64,000 nt of DNA from Roseomonas sp. (GTDB lineage Bacteria > Pseudomonadota > Alphaproteobacteria > Acetobacterales > Acetobacteraceae), in assembly GCA_020249925.1 (NCBI GenBank), contig JADCER010000016.1, forward strand, positions 1-64,000. The letters run 5' to 3'. Made by a program: the position numbers and the translations under genes. The notes under the pieces were generated by a model. The model was not told the origin of the DNA. It saw nothing but the letters and a program-made list of their open reading frames with translations, and ran no database searches. Of this stretch, positions 17,105 to 27,008 are shown piece after piece (the stretch's first letter is position 1; every line of letters starts with the position of its first letter).

Positions 17105-19417
17105 ATGACCGAAATCAAACCCCATGCCGCCCATTGGGGCAGCTTCGACGCGGTGGTGGAAAATGGCCGGCTGGTGGGGGTGAAGCCCTTCCATCGGGAC
17201 CCTTTCCCCGGTTCGCTGATCGAAGCCATGCCCGATGCGGTGCATAGCGCGGCGCGGATAGACCGCCCCTATGTGCGCAAGGGCTGGCTGGAAGGCCGCC
17301 GGCGCGGGGCTTTGCGCGGGGGTGATCCCTTTGTGCCGGTATCCTGGGACAAGGCGGTGCTGCTGGTCGCGGAAGAAACCCGCCGCGTGCGCGCCGAAGC
17401 CGGGCCGAAATCCATCATGGGCGGGTCCTATGGCTGGTCCTCGGCCGGGCGGTTCCACCATGCGCGCAGCCAATTGCAGCGATTCCTGGGGCTGGGCGGC
17501 GGCTATACGGGGCAGGTGAATGCCTATTCCTATGCGGCGGCGCAGGCGCTGCTGCCGCATATTCTGGGCACCAATGAAGTACTGCTGGGCAAGGTCACGG
17601 ATTGGGCGGCGATCACGCGCTATTCCAAGGTGATGTTGTGCCTGGGCGGGCTGCCCATTCGCAATGGCTATGTCACCTCAGGCGGTGCGGGCCAGCACAG
17701 CAATGAAATGAATTTGCGCGCGGCTGCGGCAGCCGGGCTGCGCTTCCTGCAAATCTCCCCCGCGCGGGCGGATGTGCCGGATTGGGCCGGCGCGGAATGG
17801 ACACCGATCCGCCCCGGCACCGATACCGCGCTGCTGCTCGCGATGGGCCATGAAATCCTGGCGCGCGGGTGGGAGGATAAGAATTTCCTCGCGACCCATT
17901 GCGTCGGTTGGGACAGGCTGCGCGCCTATATCCTGGGCGAAAGCGATGGCGTGGCGAAAACGCCCGAATGGGCAGCACCCATCACCACCATCCCGGCGGA
18001 GACAATTCGCGCGCTGACGGCGGAAATCGCGACACAGCCGGCGATGCTGACTGCGACCTGGTCCTTGCAGCGCGCTGATTATGGTGAGCAACCCTATTGG
18101 ATGCTGACCGCGCTTGCCGCCATGCTGGGCTTGATCGGCAAGGCAGGCCAAGGTGTCGCTTTCGGTTATGGCAGCGTGAATGGCATGGGCCATCCCCGGC
18201 GCGAAGTGCCAAGCTTTGCCATGCCGGCAACGCCCAACCCCACCGGCTTCTTCATCCCCGTCGCGCGCATCACGGAAATGCTGGAAAATCCGGGCGGTGA
18301 GCATCATTTCAATGGCCGCGTGCTGCAATTTCCCGATACGCGCATCATCTGGTGGGCCGGCGGCAATCCCTTCCATCACCATCAGGATCTGAACCGCATG
18401 CTGCGCGCCTGGGCGCAGGCGGAAACCATCATCGTGCAGGAACCCTGGTGGACATCACTCGCGCGCCACGCCGATATCGTGCTGCCCGCCACCACCACGC
18501 TGGAACGCAATGATATCGCAAGCAGCGGGCGGGATCGGTTTTTGCGCGCCATGCACAAGGCCATCGAACCGGTCGGGCAGGCGCGCAATGACCACGACAT
18601 GCTCGCCGATATCGCGGAAGAATTGGGCTACCGCGAACGCTTCACCGAACAACGCAATGAAGAAGCCTGGCTGCGCCACCTGTTCGAAAGCTGGCGGCGG
18701 CATTGCGCGCGCATGGGCCAGGAAACACCTGACTTCGACACCTTCTGGGAAAAGGGTTTTTGGGAAGCCGATGCGCCCGCACGCGGCGAAGAATATACCC
18801 AATTCGCCGAATTCGCCGCCGATCCGGAAAACAACCCGCTTGATACACCTTCCGGCAAGGTGGAGTTGTTCAGCGAAACCATCGCAAGCTTCGGCTATGA
18901 TGACGCGCCGGGCCATCCGGTCTGGATCGCGCCACGCGAATGGCTCGGCGCGCCGGAAGCCAAGCGCCATCCCTTGCATCTGCTGTCCTTCCAACCCGCC
19001 ACGCGCCTGCATGGCCAATTGGATACCGGGCGCATCTCGGCCGCGAACAAGATCGCGGGGCGCGAGCCCATCATGCTCAATCCGGAAGACGCTGCCGCGC
19101 GCGGCTTGAAGGATGGCGATATTGTGCGCGTCTTCAATGATCGCGGCGCCTGCCTGGGTGGCTTGCGGCTTGATCCCGGCCTCATGCGCGGCGTTGCCAT
19201 GATGGCGACCGGCGCCTGGTATGATCCTTTGGAACCCGGCGTGCCGGGCAGCATGTGCGTGCATGGCAATCCGAATGTGCTGACGGCGGATGTGGGCACC
19301 TCCAAGCTTGGCCAGGGCCCATCAGCGCAATCCTGCCTGATCGAAGTTGAGAAATGGACCGCGGCCTTGCCGCCCGTGCGCGTGCATTTGCCGCCGGCGA
19401 TCGAGGAAGCGCCGTGA
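17105..19417 (+). CDS. BisC/DorA-type molybdopterin oxidoreductase, cytoplasmic
   Basis: 770-aa bis-MGD enzyme of the DMSO reductase family, closest in pattern to biotin sulfoxide/TMAO reductases. GGSYGWSSAGRFHH (residues 106-119) and AYSYAAAQ, whose Ser142 corresponds to the Mo-ligating serine of DorA, are visible. The N-terminus has no Cys motif for a [4Fe-4S] cluster and no Tat signal, as in BisC. GGAGG lies eight bases before the ATG. It overlaps the next gene (GTGA). It may repair oxidised sulfur compounds; the substrate is inferred. Confidence 0.88.
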   Translation: MTEIKPHAAHWGSFDAVVENGRLVGVKPFHRDPFPGSLIEAMPDAVHSAARIDRPYVRKGWLEGRRRGALRGGDPFVPVSWDKAVLLVAEETRRVRAEAGPKSIMGGSYGWSSAGRFHHARSQLQRFLGLGGGYTGQVNAYSYAAAQALLPHILGTNEVLLGKVTDWAAITRYSKVMLCLGGLPIRNGYVTSGGAGQHSNEMNLRAAAAAGLRFLQISPARADVPDWAGAEWTPIRPGTDTALLLAMGHEILARGWEDKNFLATHCVGWDRLRAYILGESDGVAKTPEWAAPITTIPAETIRALTAEIATQPAMLTATWSLQRADYGEQPYWMLTALAAMLGLIGKAGQGVAFGYGSVNGMGHPRREVPSFAMPATPNPTGFFIPVARITEMLENPGGEHHFNGRVLQFPDTRIIWWAGGNPFHHHQDLNRMLRAWAQAETIIVQEPWWTSLARHADIVLPATTTLERNDIASSGRDRFLRAMHKAIEPVGQARNDHDMLADIAEELGYRERFTEQRNEEAWLRHLFESWRRHCARMGQETPDFDTFWEKGFWEADAPARGEEYTQFAEFAADPENNPLDTPSGKVELFSETIASFGYDDAPGHPVWIAPREWLGAPEAKRHPLHLLSFQPATRLHGQLDTGRISAANKIAGREPIMLNPEDAAARGLKDGDIVRVFNDRGACLGGLRLDPGLMRGVAMMATGAWYDPLEPGVPGSMCVHGNPNVLTADVGTSKLGQGPSAQSCLIEVEKWTAALPPVRVHLPPAIEEAP

Positions 19418-20886
19418 TCCACCGCCGCGCCCTGCTGGCGGGTGCGGCGGCCTTCCCTGCCGCGCGCGCCTTGGCGCAAGGCGCGCCTGGCATCGCGCAG
19501 CGGCTGGATGATGCGCCAAGCCCCGGCATCAAGCGTGATTTGTTGATCCAATGGGGCGATCGCGTTGCCTATGATGCGCCGCCCTTCGCGCCGCTATCGC
19601 CAAGCCTTGCGGCGGCCGAGGGGCAATTCGGCTGGGATACGCGTGTGGTGGCGGCACTTGCTTCGCCGCGTGTCGAGGATGGCATTCCGCGCGCCGTACT
19701 CGCGGTGGGGCATCCAAGCCTCGATCCCGCCATGGCCTTCCCCGATGGGCGGGATCGGCCCGAGATTGCCGGCGCCATGCAGGGTGCCAGCCTGCTCAAT
19801 ATCCAGCGTCGCGGCGGTATTTGGCTGGTGACGGAAGGCGGCTTTCAGATGCGCCGCCTGCATGCGCGCACGCTCTGCCGCATGGGCGGCGCGGGTGGTC
19901 CGGCGCGGGGTGTATTTGGCGTGACCGGCGGCTGCGCGACGCCCTGGGGCAGCCTGCTGCTGACCGAAGGTGAGGGTGCCGCCTGGGCACGGCGCCTGCC
20001 CGGCGTGGAGGCAGCGCAGGCGGGCCATGTGGTGGAAATTGATCCGTTCGAGCCGCAATCCGTGCCGGTGAAGCGCACTGCGCTTGGCGGACTTGGCGCG
20101 CGCGATGTCGCGGCAGCCCAGGCGGCCGATGGCCGCGCCGTGGTGTTTCTGGCCGATGGGCGCGAAGGCGGTTTGCTGTGGCGCTTCATCTCCGACGGGC
20201 CGGCGGCGGAACCGCATGCGCTGGATCAGGGCGCGCTTTATGCGGCACGTTTCGAAGCGGGCATGCTGCGTTGGATTGCTTTGCCCGCCGATGCGGAACC
20301 CTATGCTGCGGCGGTAGCGCGCGGGGCCAATAGCCTCGGCAGGCCTGTCGCGCTGGCGCTGGACCCGAATGGTGCGCGCCTGTGCCTGGCACTTCGCGAA
20401 AGTGCCCGTAACCCGGCCGGCGCGGTGGTGGAGATACTGTTCGCGGCGCGCAACCCCGCCGCTGATACGGCGATTGTCGAAAGCCTCATCGAAGGCCGCT
20501 TGCCACCGCGCCCGCGCGCCGGGCGAGAGCCGGCCTTGGTCCCCGCCTGGCCGGTGGCGCCCACCAGCATCTGCCTTGATAGCCAGGGAAATCTCTTGCT
20601 CGGCACAGCGCAGCCCGCGCGCGACAGCCCTTTGCCCGATGCGCTTTATGTGCTGCCCGTGGAAGGCCCCGCACGCGGCCAGCCGAGCCTTGCCTATGCG
20701 GTGCCGATTGGCGCTGCCTTGGGCGGTGTGGCGACAGTGCCGGGGGCCGCCGCCTGGGTCGCCGGTGTGGCGCATCCCGGCGCCGGCATTGGTGCGCAAT
20801 TCGCCACACCGCGCAGCCGTTGGCCGCATTTCCGCGATGGTGAGCCGCCACGCGGCGGGGTGGTGGCGTTGAGCCAAGGCGGTTAG
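19414..20886 (+). CDS. PhoX/DUF839-like protein, probably without phosphatase site
   Basis: 490-aa exported protein whose GTG start at 19414 overlaps the molybdoenzyme stop by 4 bp. An N-terminal RRALLAGAAAFPAARALAQ works as a Tat or Sec signal. It parallels the next gene throughout (IQWGD against IRWGD, TPWGSLLLTEG against TPWGTVTTAEE, PVKRTALGGLG against PVKRTALGRFK). However, it lacks the counterparts of NHEYTNP, KHEGCHH and DDERFDF, the acidic/His clusters expected to bind metal. It is about 165 residues shorter. It looks like a diverged paralogue with a non-catalytic or altered role. Confidence 0.72.
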   Translation: MIHRRALLAGAAAFPAARALAQGAPGIAQRLDDAPSPGIKRDLLIQWGDRVAYDAPPFAPLSPSLAAAEGQFGWDTRVVAALASPRVEDGIPRAVLAVGHPSLDPAMAFPDGRDRPEIAGAMQGASLLNIQRRGGIWLVTEGGFQMRRLHARTLCRMGGAGGPARGVFGVTGGCATPWGSLLLTEGEGAAWARRLPGVEAAQAGHVVEIDPFEPQSVPVKRTALGGLGARDVAAAQAADGRAVVFLADGREGGLLWRFISDGPAAEPHALDQGALYAARFEAGMLRWIALPADAEPYAAAVARGANSLGRPVALALDPNGARLCLALRESARNPAGAVVEILFAARNPAADTAIVESLIEGRLPPRPRAGREPALVPAWPVAPTSICLDSQGNLLLGTAQPARDSPLPDALYVLPVEGPARGQPSLAYAVPIGAALGGVATVPGAAAWVAGVAHPGAGIGAQFATPRSRWPHFRDGEPPRGGVVALSQGG

Positions 20887-20988
20887 GGCACGATGTCGCG
20901 AAAGCTTCACAATTCGCTGCTTTTTGCCGCTGCGCCGCCCCCCTAAATCTTTGCTCAGCACAGACCCAGCCGAACCGGGAGAGAGAGA

Positions 20989-22959
20989 ATGGCGCAGATC
21001 ACCCCCCAAGCGAATGATTTCGAAGCCTTCGACGAAATCGAGAATATCGGCAGCAATCCCGACCCCAAAACCCCGATCACTGAGATCATTGAAGCCCGCT
21101 ATGGCCGGCGCGGCCTGTTGAGCTCGGCCGCTGCGCTGACCGCGCTTGCGGCGGGCCTCCCCAGTGAGGTGAAGGCGCAAACCGCGGTGCCGCTCGCGGG
21201 CGGCCCTTCCAGCCTCACCTTCAGCGAACCGCCGCGCGCCCTGGCGCAGCGCGATTCGGCGGCCGATGGTTATGAAGTGCAAAGCATCATCCGCTGGGGT
21301 GACCCCGTGCTGCCGGGCGCGCCTGCTTTCGAAGCGGGCAGAACCACGCCCGCCGCGCAGGCTTTGCAATTCGGCTATAACAATGACTACCTCGATTTCT
21401 TCTCGCTGCCGCAGGGCAGCAAGGGCAGCGATCACGGGCTTTTGGTGGTCAATCACGAATACACCAATCCCGGTCTGATGTGGGGCGGGCTTGGCAGCGG
21501 CAGCGCTTCCCGCCAGCGCGTCAATGCCGAACAGGCCGAAGCGGAAATCATGGCCCATGGGCTTTCCGTTGTCGAAATCCGCAAGGAAAATGGCCGTTGG
21601 GGCTATGCCAAGGAAAGCCGCTTCAATCGCCGCATCACGGCTGCGACGCCGGTGCGGATTTCCGGCCCCGCCGCCGGGCATGATCTGCTGAAGACCAAGG
21701 CCGATCCAACGGGGCGCCTGGTGCTCGGTACCCTCAATAACTGCGCCGGCGGCAATACGCCCTGGGGCACGGTGACGACCGCTGAGGAAAACTTCAACCT
21801 CTATTTCGGCGGCGATATCGCGAAAACGCCGCATGCCGAAAGCTTCCGCCGCTATGGCATCCGCAATGAGGCTTCCTATTCCTGGCCGCGGCACATTGAT
21901 CGTTTCAATGTGGAGAAGGAGCCGAATGAGGCCTTCCGCTTCGGCTGGATTGTCGAATTCGATCCCTATGATCCGAATGCGGTGCCGGTGAAGCGCACCG
22001 CCCTTGGCCGCTTCAAGCATGAAGGCTGCCATCACGCCATCAATGCCGATGGGCGCGTGGTGATCTATATGGGCGATGATGAGCGGTTTGATTTCGTCTA
22101 TCGCTTTGTCACCGCGCGGCCATGGAACCCGAATGATCGCGCCGCCAATCGGGACCTGTTGGATGAAGGCGTGCTTTCAGTCGCCAAATTCCATGATGAT
22201 GGCCGGGTGGAATGGCTTGATCTGGTGCAGGGCCAGGGACCGCTGACGCCGGCCAATGGCTTCCACGCCCAAGCGGATGTGCTGATACATACGCGCCAGG
22301 CCGCCAGCCTTTTGGGTGCCACGCCAATGGACCGGCCGGAGGATGTGGAGCCTAATCCGGCCACGGGCCGTGTTTATGTAATGCTCACGAATAACAGCAA
22401 TCGCCGTGCGGAACAGGTGAATGCCGCCAATCCGCGCGCCAATAACCAGCATGGTCATGTGGTGGAAATCATCCCACCCGGTGCTGGCACGCCGCGCGTT
22501 GATCACGCCGCGCGCGAAATGCGCTGGGGGCTTTTCCTGATGGCGGGCGCGCCGGGGATTGATCCCGGCGCGCGTTATCATCGTGCCACATCGGATCGCG
22601 GCTGGCTTTCCTGCCCGGATAACTGCGCCTTTGACAGCAAGGGCCGCATCTGGATTGCCACCGATGGCGCGCCGGCCGCTGCGGGTGTGGCGGATGGGCT
22701 GTATGGGGCGGATACCTCTGGCCATGGTCGCGCGCTGACGCGGCTTTTCTATCAGGCGCCAACCGGGGCGGAGGTTTGCGGCCCCCTGTTTACGCCGGAT
22801 AACAAGACCGTTTTCTTGGCGATCCAGCATCCGGGCGAAGATTCGGGTTCTACCTTTGAACGCCCCTCCACCCGTTGGCCAGATTTCGCCGATGGCGTTC
22901 CGCCGCGCCCCGCTGTGATTGCCATTGTGAAAAAGGATGGCGGGGAGATTGGCGGTTAG
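20989..22959 (+). CDS. phoX: PhoX-family (DUF839) alkaline phosphatase-like protein
   Basis: 656-aa secreted beta-propeller phosphatase candidate that would hydrolyse phosphomonoesters in the periplasm with Fe/Ca cofactors. The twin-arginine signal is RYGRRGLLSSAAALTALAAG at residues 38-57, followed by cleavage near VKAQ. Conserved blocks LLVVNHEYTNPG, NNCAGGNTPWGTVTTAEE, KHEGCHHAINADGR and YMGDDERFDFVYRF are intact. GGGAGAGAGAG precedes the ATG. The 102-bp spacer upstream shows no Pho box I can recognise. Confidence 0.85.
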   Translation: MAQITPQANDFEAFDEIENIGSNPDPKTPITEIIEARYGRRGLLSSAAALTALAAGLPSEVKAQTAVPLAGGPSSLTFSEPPRALAQRDSAADGYEVQSIIRWGDPVLPGAPAFEAGRTTPAAQALQFGYNNDYLDFFSLPQGSKGSDHGLLVVNHEYTNPGLMWGGLGSGSASRQRVNAEQAEAEIMAHGLSVVEIRKENGRWGYAKESRFNRRITAATPVRISGPAAGHDLLKTKADPTGRLVLGTLNNCAGGNTPWGTVTTAEENFNLYFGGDIAKTPHAESFRRYGIRNEASYSWPRHIDRFNVEKEPNEAFRFGWIVEFDPYDPNAVPVKRTALGRFKHEGCHHAINADGRVVIYMGDDERFDFVYRFVTARPWNPNDRAANRDLLDEGVLSVAKFHDDGRVEWLDLVQGQGPLTPANGFHAQADVLIHTRQAASLLGATPMDRPEDVEPNPATGRVYVMLTNNSNRRAEQVNAANPRANNQHGHVVEIIPPGAGTPRVDHAAREMRWGLFLMAGAPGIDPGARYHRATSDRGWLSCPDNCAFDSKGRIWIATDGAPAAAGVADGLYGADTSGHGRALTRLFYQAPTGAEVCGPLFTPDNKTVFLAIQHPGEDSGSTFERPSTRWPDFADGVPPRPAVIAIVKKDGGEIGG

Positions 22960-22965
22960 GTCCTG

Positions 22966-23006
22966 ATCTGCCGGTACGGGGTAACGCTAAATCGTATCCG
23001 GCAGAT
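22966..23006. terminator. Candidate bidirectional terminator hairpin
   Basis: Perfect 9-bp stem ATCTGCCGG (22966-22974) and CCGGCAGAT (22998-23006) with a 23-nt loop. It lies between the phoX stop and the convergent phzF-like stop; the right arm is inside the last codons of the latter. No T-run, so the terminator role is only suggested by position. Confidence 0.4.
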
Positions 23007-23781
23007 GGATTTCGCCCTTGGCGTAAAGCACGGCATCGCCTGCCATGCGCACGCGATCGCCGCGCCATTCGCACCAAAGCGTGCCGCCCCGCGCACTCGC
23101 CTGGCGGCACACCAGGGATTTGCGGCCAAGCCGCGCGGCCCAGAAGGGCACAAGCTGCACATGCGCCGTGCCCGTCACCGGGTCTTCCGGCACGCCAACC
23201 TTCACCGCGAAAAAGCGTGAGGTGATATCCACCCCCTCCCCGCCGGCGGCCGTCACAATCACGCGTTCCGGCCCCGGCAGGGCGGCGAGCGCCGCGTGAT
23301 CAGGCGCAAGTGCTGCCACCTGTGCAGGGCTTTCCATGACGCAAATCCAATCGCGCGCGCGATGCACTTCAAGCGGCGTGGCGCCCAATGCCGCGGCAAG
23401 CCCCACAGGTGGCGTCGCAGGTTCGGAAAGCCGTGCCGGGAAATCAAGAATAAAGCGAGGCCCATCCGCTTCCACCAGCAAGGGGCCAGACAGGGTGTGA
23501 AAGGTGAAGGGCGGCGCTTCGCCCAATTCGCGCGCCAGCACAAAGGCGGTCGCAAGGGTCGCATGGCCGCACATTTCAACCTCGGCCTTGGGCGTGAACC
23601 ATCGCAACCGCCATCCAGCGCCTTCACGCATGACAAAGGCGGTTTCGGAAAGATTATGCTCAGCCGCCATGGCCTGCATCACCGCATCCGGCAAGGGCGC
23701 TTCAAGCGGCACCACGGCGGCGGGATTGCCGGCAAAGGGGCGCTTGGCGAAGGCATCAACCAGGAAGAAGGAAAGTTTCAT
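22987..23781 (-). CDS. PhzF-family isomerase/epimerase
   Basis: 264-aa two-lobed PhzF protein starting MKLSFFLVDAFAKRPFAGNP, with the catalytic-type glutamate in NLSETAFV and the conserved MCGHATLATAFVL and DPVTGTAHVQL motifs. PhzF proteins catalyse isomerisations such as in phenazine synthesis; most genomic copies have unknown substrates and no phenazine genes are here. I chose the ATG at 23781 because the GTG ten codons earlier adds a non-family tail. It is convergent with phoX and downstream of the DUF1217 gene by 45 bp. Confidence 0.86.
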   Translation of the reverse strand: MKLSFFLVDAFAKRPFAGNPAAVVPLEAPLPDAVMQAMAAEHNLSETAFVMREGAGWRLRWFTPKAEVEMCGHATLATAFVLARELGEAPPFTFHTLSGPLLVEADGPRFILDFPARLSEPATPPVGLAAALGATPLEVHRARDWICVMESPAQVAALAPDHAALAALPGPERVIVTAAGGEGVDITSRFFAVKVGVPEDPVTGTAHVQLVPFWAARLGRKSLVCRQASARGGTLWCEWRGDRVRMAGDAVLYAKGEIHLPDTI

Positions 23782-23826
23782 GCGGCCGGCAGATAGAATG
23801 ACAGGCGCCACCCCGCAATTGGCCGA

Positions 23827-26139
23827 TCAGACCTTGATGGAAAGGCTTGATATCGTCGCAAAAGGATCATTCGACGCATTGCTGGCTTTTGCCGCTGCCT
23901 TGTCCGCTTCCGCCATCAGATAGCGCTCGGCAATGGCGCGGACTTTTGTCGGGTCCTGCAAATCCACGAGCTTGAGGCGTGACGTGATGGCCCGCGCCTG
24001 GGTTTCAACAGGCTGGATGGCAATCTGATCGGGCAGGCCAAGCGCGCCAAGCACCACGCGGCGCAGCACACCATTGCCCAGAATGTCATAGACCGATTTC
24101 ACGGTTTTCGCGTTTTCACTGAAATAGATGGCATTCGCCATGCCGGGGTTGGTCTCACTCAGCCCGGTCCGATACTCGTATTTCGTGAAACCGTTCGACA
24201 GAATTTCCAACATTTTCGGATCGGAAAGGCTGCCAAGGCGAAGCCCGGACTTCATCGCGGTTATGATCTTATCCGCATCGGACGGGATGATGCGCGATTG
24301 CTGCACCCCGGCGGCCGTTGAAAGCGGCCGGCCATCGCGACCATTCAATACCTGGCGCGACCGGCTCAGCAATGATTGCGCCTGCAAGGTTTCATCCAGC
24401 GTCGTCGCCTGGGATTGCATGCGATCCGCCATGGCGACAGAGATCTCAAGGGCGAAATTCACATTGCCGTTGATGCCGTCCTTGTGGAAATTTTCAAGCC
24501 GCGTCTGGAAATCACGGGACCTGACAGCACCGGTCGGTGCCTCCAGCGCAGCCAGTTTTTCCAGCCGTTCCGCCACACCCGGCGCATTGCGGCGCACCTG
24601 TTCAATCAAGGCGCTGGTTTCAAGCAATGCAGCGCTGCCGAGGCGCTTGGTGGCGGCCGGCATGGCCGTTTCATTGGCGATGGCGGCCAAAGCCTCATCC
24701 GCACGCTGAATGGCAGAACCGTAAGTCCCCGCGCGAACCATCCGCGCCATGTCACGCAAGGCCTGGCTTGCCAGTGTTGGCATGCCGAAGACCGGTGTTT
24801 CCGCAAGCTTGATGGCGCCAAGCGCCGCACCGGCCGCGTAATTCACCTCAATCTGCGCGCGCGGGATATTGGGGGGCGCGGCATTCTTCATGCTGTCCAA
24901 TAGCTTCGTTGCTTCCGCCTGAGAGATGCGCCCGGCCGGTACCCCTTCAACCGGTGCCCTGGTTGGCTTGCCATCCCGCGTAATCAGGACATTGTTTGAT
25001 TTATCGAAATAGGACTTCGCCAAGCTGATCTCATCGGCGTTCAGGGCGGTGTCTTGCATGCGCCGCGCCATCGCCGTGGCCACTTCAAGCGAGAAATTCA
25101 AATTCTTATCCACACCTTCCTTGTGGAAGGCATCAAGCCTGGTCTTGTAGGCGGGTGCCCAGGCAGCACCTGTCGACCAATCAACGGCCATCAACTGCTC
25201 AATGCGCCGCGCCACGCCAAAGGCGTCACGGCGCATCTGGTCAATGCTGATGCCGCCTTCCAACACCGCAAGGCGGCTCTGGCGCAATTGGTCTGGCGTC
25301 AGCCCAGTCGCACTATTGAGCGCGAGCAAGGTATCATCAACAATGCCAACCGCGGCATCAAGATTGCCAGCGCGCAGAAAGTCCGCCATTTGCCTGAGCG
25401 CATTTTGGGCAATGGCAGGCAGGTTAGCCGCCGGTACATCCATCTGGCGTATTGTTGCCGCGGTTAGAACCGCCATGTGTTCAACTTCGCGCCGCGCACG
25501 CTCAGGCACCAATTCCTCACCGGCACGGAGCCGCCCAATCAGCGCGCTGGTGACCCTGTCTTCCAGCCCATCAAAGCCCCTTGATCTTGTGGCCGCCGCG
25601 CGGCTTGCGGGCGGCGTCAGCACCGCCTCACCGATGCGCAATTGTCTGGCAACGGCGGCGGTTTCCTGATCAGTCAGCCCTTCGAAGGCCGCGGTCTTTG
25701 GCGTGGTGGTGGCCTTCAGATTGAGCGTCGTGGCCGCATTCTTCCAGGTGGTGCCAAGCTGGGCTGCCACGCCCTTCGGGTCCTTTGGATCGGACAGCAA
25801 GGCCCGCCTCACCAGGCCCGGATTCCCCACCTGATCCGGCAAACCAAGGGCCGGCATCAGCACCTTCAATACCCTGGGGTCAGAGAGCGCGCGATCAATA
25901 TTCGGTGCCGCATCCAGCGCCTGGCGAAACTGTGCCAAAGCAGTCAGCGTGACGTTGTCTTTCCTTTCGCGCGCGAGGCCCTTTTCCTCCTCACCCGCTT
26001 TGGTCACGCGGCGGAAGGCGGCAACAGCTTCGCCGGCGCTGGCCGCAGGGGCAGCGTTACCGAAGGGAAGCAGCAGCGAGTTTTGACCTTGTTGGCCAAA
26101 CAACCCCGCTATGAGGGTGGCACTCATATTGATAGCCAT
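23827..26139 (-). CDS. Large DUF1217 protein with internal duplication
   Basis: 770-aa Ala-rich helical protein. Residues about 40-145 and 637-760 carry the two DUF1217-like ends (ALGLPDQVGNPGLVRRALL and ALGLPDQIAIQPVETQARAI). Between them lie two copies of a roughly 205-residue helical repeat at 218-420 and 428-632; for example TRLDAFHKEGVDKNLNFSLE at 333 matches TRLENFHKDGINGNVNFALE at 546. DUF1217 proteins are usually encoded with alphaproteobacterial flagellar genes, but none lie nearby. No signal peptide or membrane segment. A secreted structural role is possible, not shown. Confidence 0.72.
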   Translation of the reverse strand: MAINMSATLIAGLFGQQGQNSLLLPFGNAAPAASAGEAVAAFRRVTKAGEEEKGLARERKDNVTLTALAQFRQALDAAPNIDRALSDPRVLKVLMPALGLPDQVGNPGLVRRALLSDPKDPKGVAAQLGTTWKNAATTLNLKATTTPKTAAFEGLTDQETAAVARQLRIGEAVLTPPASRAAATRSRGFDGLEDRVTSALIGRLRAGEELVPERARREVEHMAVLTAATIRQMDVPAANLPAIAQNALRQMADFLRAGNLDAAVGIVDDTLLALNSATGLTPDQLRQSRLAVLEGGISIDQMRRDAFGVARRIEQLMAVDWSTGAAWAPAYKTRLDAFHKEGVDKNLNFSLEVATAMARRMQDTALNADEISLAKSYFDKSNNVLITRDGKPTRAPVEGVPAGRISQAEATKLLDSMKNAAPPNIPRAQIEVNYAAGAALGAIKLAETPVFGMPTLASQALRDMARMVRAGTYGSAIQRADEALAAIANETAMPAATKRLGSAALLETSALIEQVRRNAPGVAERLEKLAALEAPTGAVRSRDFQTRLENFHKDGINGNVNFALEISVAMADRMQSQATTLDETLQAQSLLSRSRQVLNGRDGRPLSTAAGVQQSRIIPSDADKIITAMKSGLRLGSLSDPKMLEILSNGFTKYEYRTGLSETNPGMANAIYFSENAKTVKSVYDILGNGVLRRVVLGALGLPDQIAIQPVETQARAITSRLKLVDLQDPTKVRAIAERYLMAEADKAAAKASNASNDPFATISSLSIKV

Positions 26140-26201
26140 GATCGCAAATTGCGCCGGAAAAAGTTAACAAATCCTGAAGAAAACCGGCGCGAAAGGTAAA
26201 T

Positions 26202-27008
26202 TCAGCGCAAAACCCCAGGATCACAGGTCACAGCGTGATTGAGCGGCCCATGCCCAGCGCCATAACCCGGCGCGGCCGCAATCGCCGCGCGCACATAGGC
26301 CCGGGCACGAATCACAGCATCCCGGAGGGCCAACCCCTGCGCGAGGCCGGCTGCCACCGCGCTTGCCAGGGTGCAGCCCGTGCCATGGGTATGGCGCGTG
26401 GCAATCCGCCGGTCACGGAAGATTTCCATCCGCGTGCCGGTCGCGAGCAGATCCACCACCTCATCGCCCGGCAAATGCCCGCCCTTCAGCAGCACGGATT
26501 TGGGGCCTAGCGCCAGCAGCGCCTTGGCCGCCTGATGCATGGCGCCGACATCGGGGATGGCAAAGCCACACAGCGCCTCAGCCTCCGGCAGATTGGGGGT
26601 CAGCACGGCGGCCATCGGCAAAAGGCGGCGCTTCAGTGTCTCGGCCGCCTCCGGCACCAGAAGCGGGTGGCCGCCCTTGGCCACCATCACCGGGTCCGCG
26701 ACCAAGGGCAGGCCGGGGGCGCGGGCGGCGATCTCGTCACATACCGCCTCAATCGTCGCACTATCGGCCAGCATGCCGGTTTTCAGCGCATCAGCACCCA
26801 GATCATCCAGCACCACCGCGATCTGCTGGCGGAGAAAATCGAGCGGCACGGGCAAGACCCCATGCACGCCAAGCGTATTCTGTGCCGTCAGCGCCGTGAT
26901 CGCTGTCATGCCAAAGGCGCCCAGCGCGGTCACGGCCTTGAGATCGGCCTGAATGCCGGCACCCCCGCCGGAATCGGACCCGGCAATGATCAGCACGCGC
27001 CCCTTCAT
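26202..27008 (-). CDS. thiD: ThiD, hydroxymethylpyrimidine (phosphate) kinase
   Basis: 268-aa ribokinase-fold enzyme making HMP-PP for thiamine synthesis. [16 protein letters not shown] near the N-terminus binds HMP, ALTAQNT is the family loop, and [11 protein letters not shown] near residue 215 holds the anion hole and catalytic Cys/Asp region. ATG overlaps the glmM stop by 4 bp, so expression is coupled to glmM. No TPP riboswitch is visible ahead of it. Complete gene. Confidence 0.94.
   Translation of the reverse strand: MKGRVLIIAGSDSGGGAGIQADLKAVTALGAFGMTAITALTAQNTLGVHGVLPVPLDFLRQQIAVVLDDLGADALKTGMLADSATIEAVCDEIAARAPGLPLVADPVMVAKGGHPLLVPEAAETLKRRLLPMAAVLTPNLPEAEALCGFAIPDVGAMHQAAKALLALGPKSVLLKGGHLPGDEVVDLLATGTRMEIFRDRRIATRHTHGTGCTLASAVAAGLAQGLALRDAVIRARAYVRAAIAAAPGYGAGHGPLNHAVTCDPGVLR

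Noticed and set aside
19594-22035. 813-codon minus-strand open frame
   Set aside because: Lies antisense across both PhoX-family genes; composition rich in Arg/Ala/His/Ile typical of a shadow frame in high-GC DNA.
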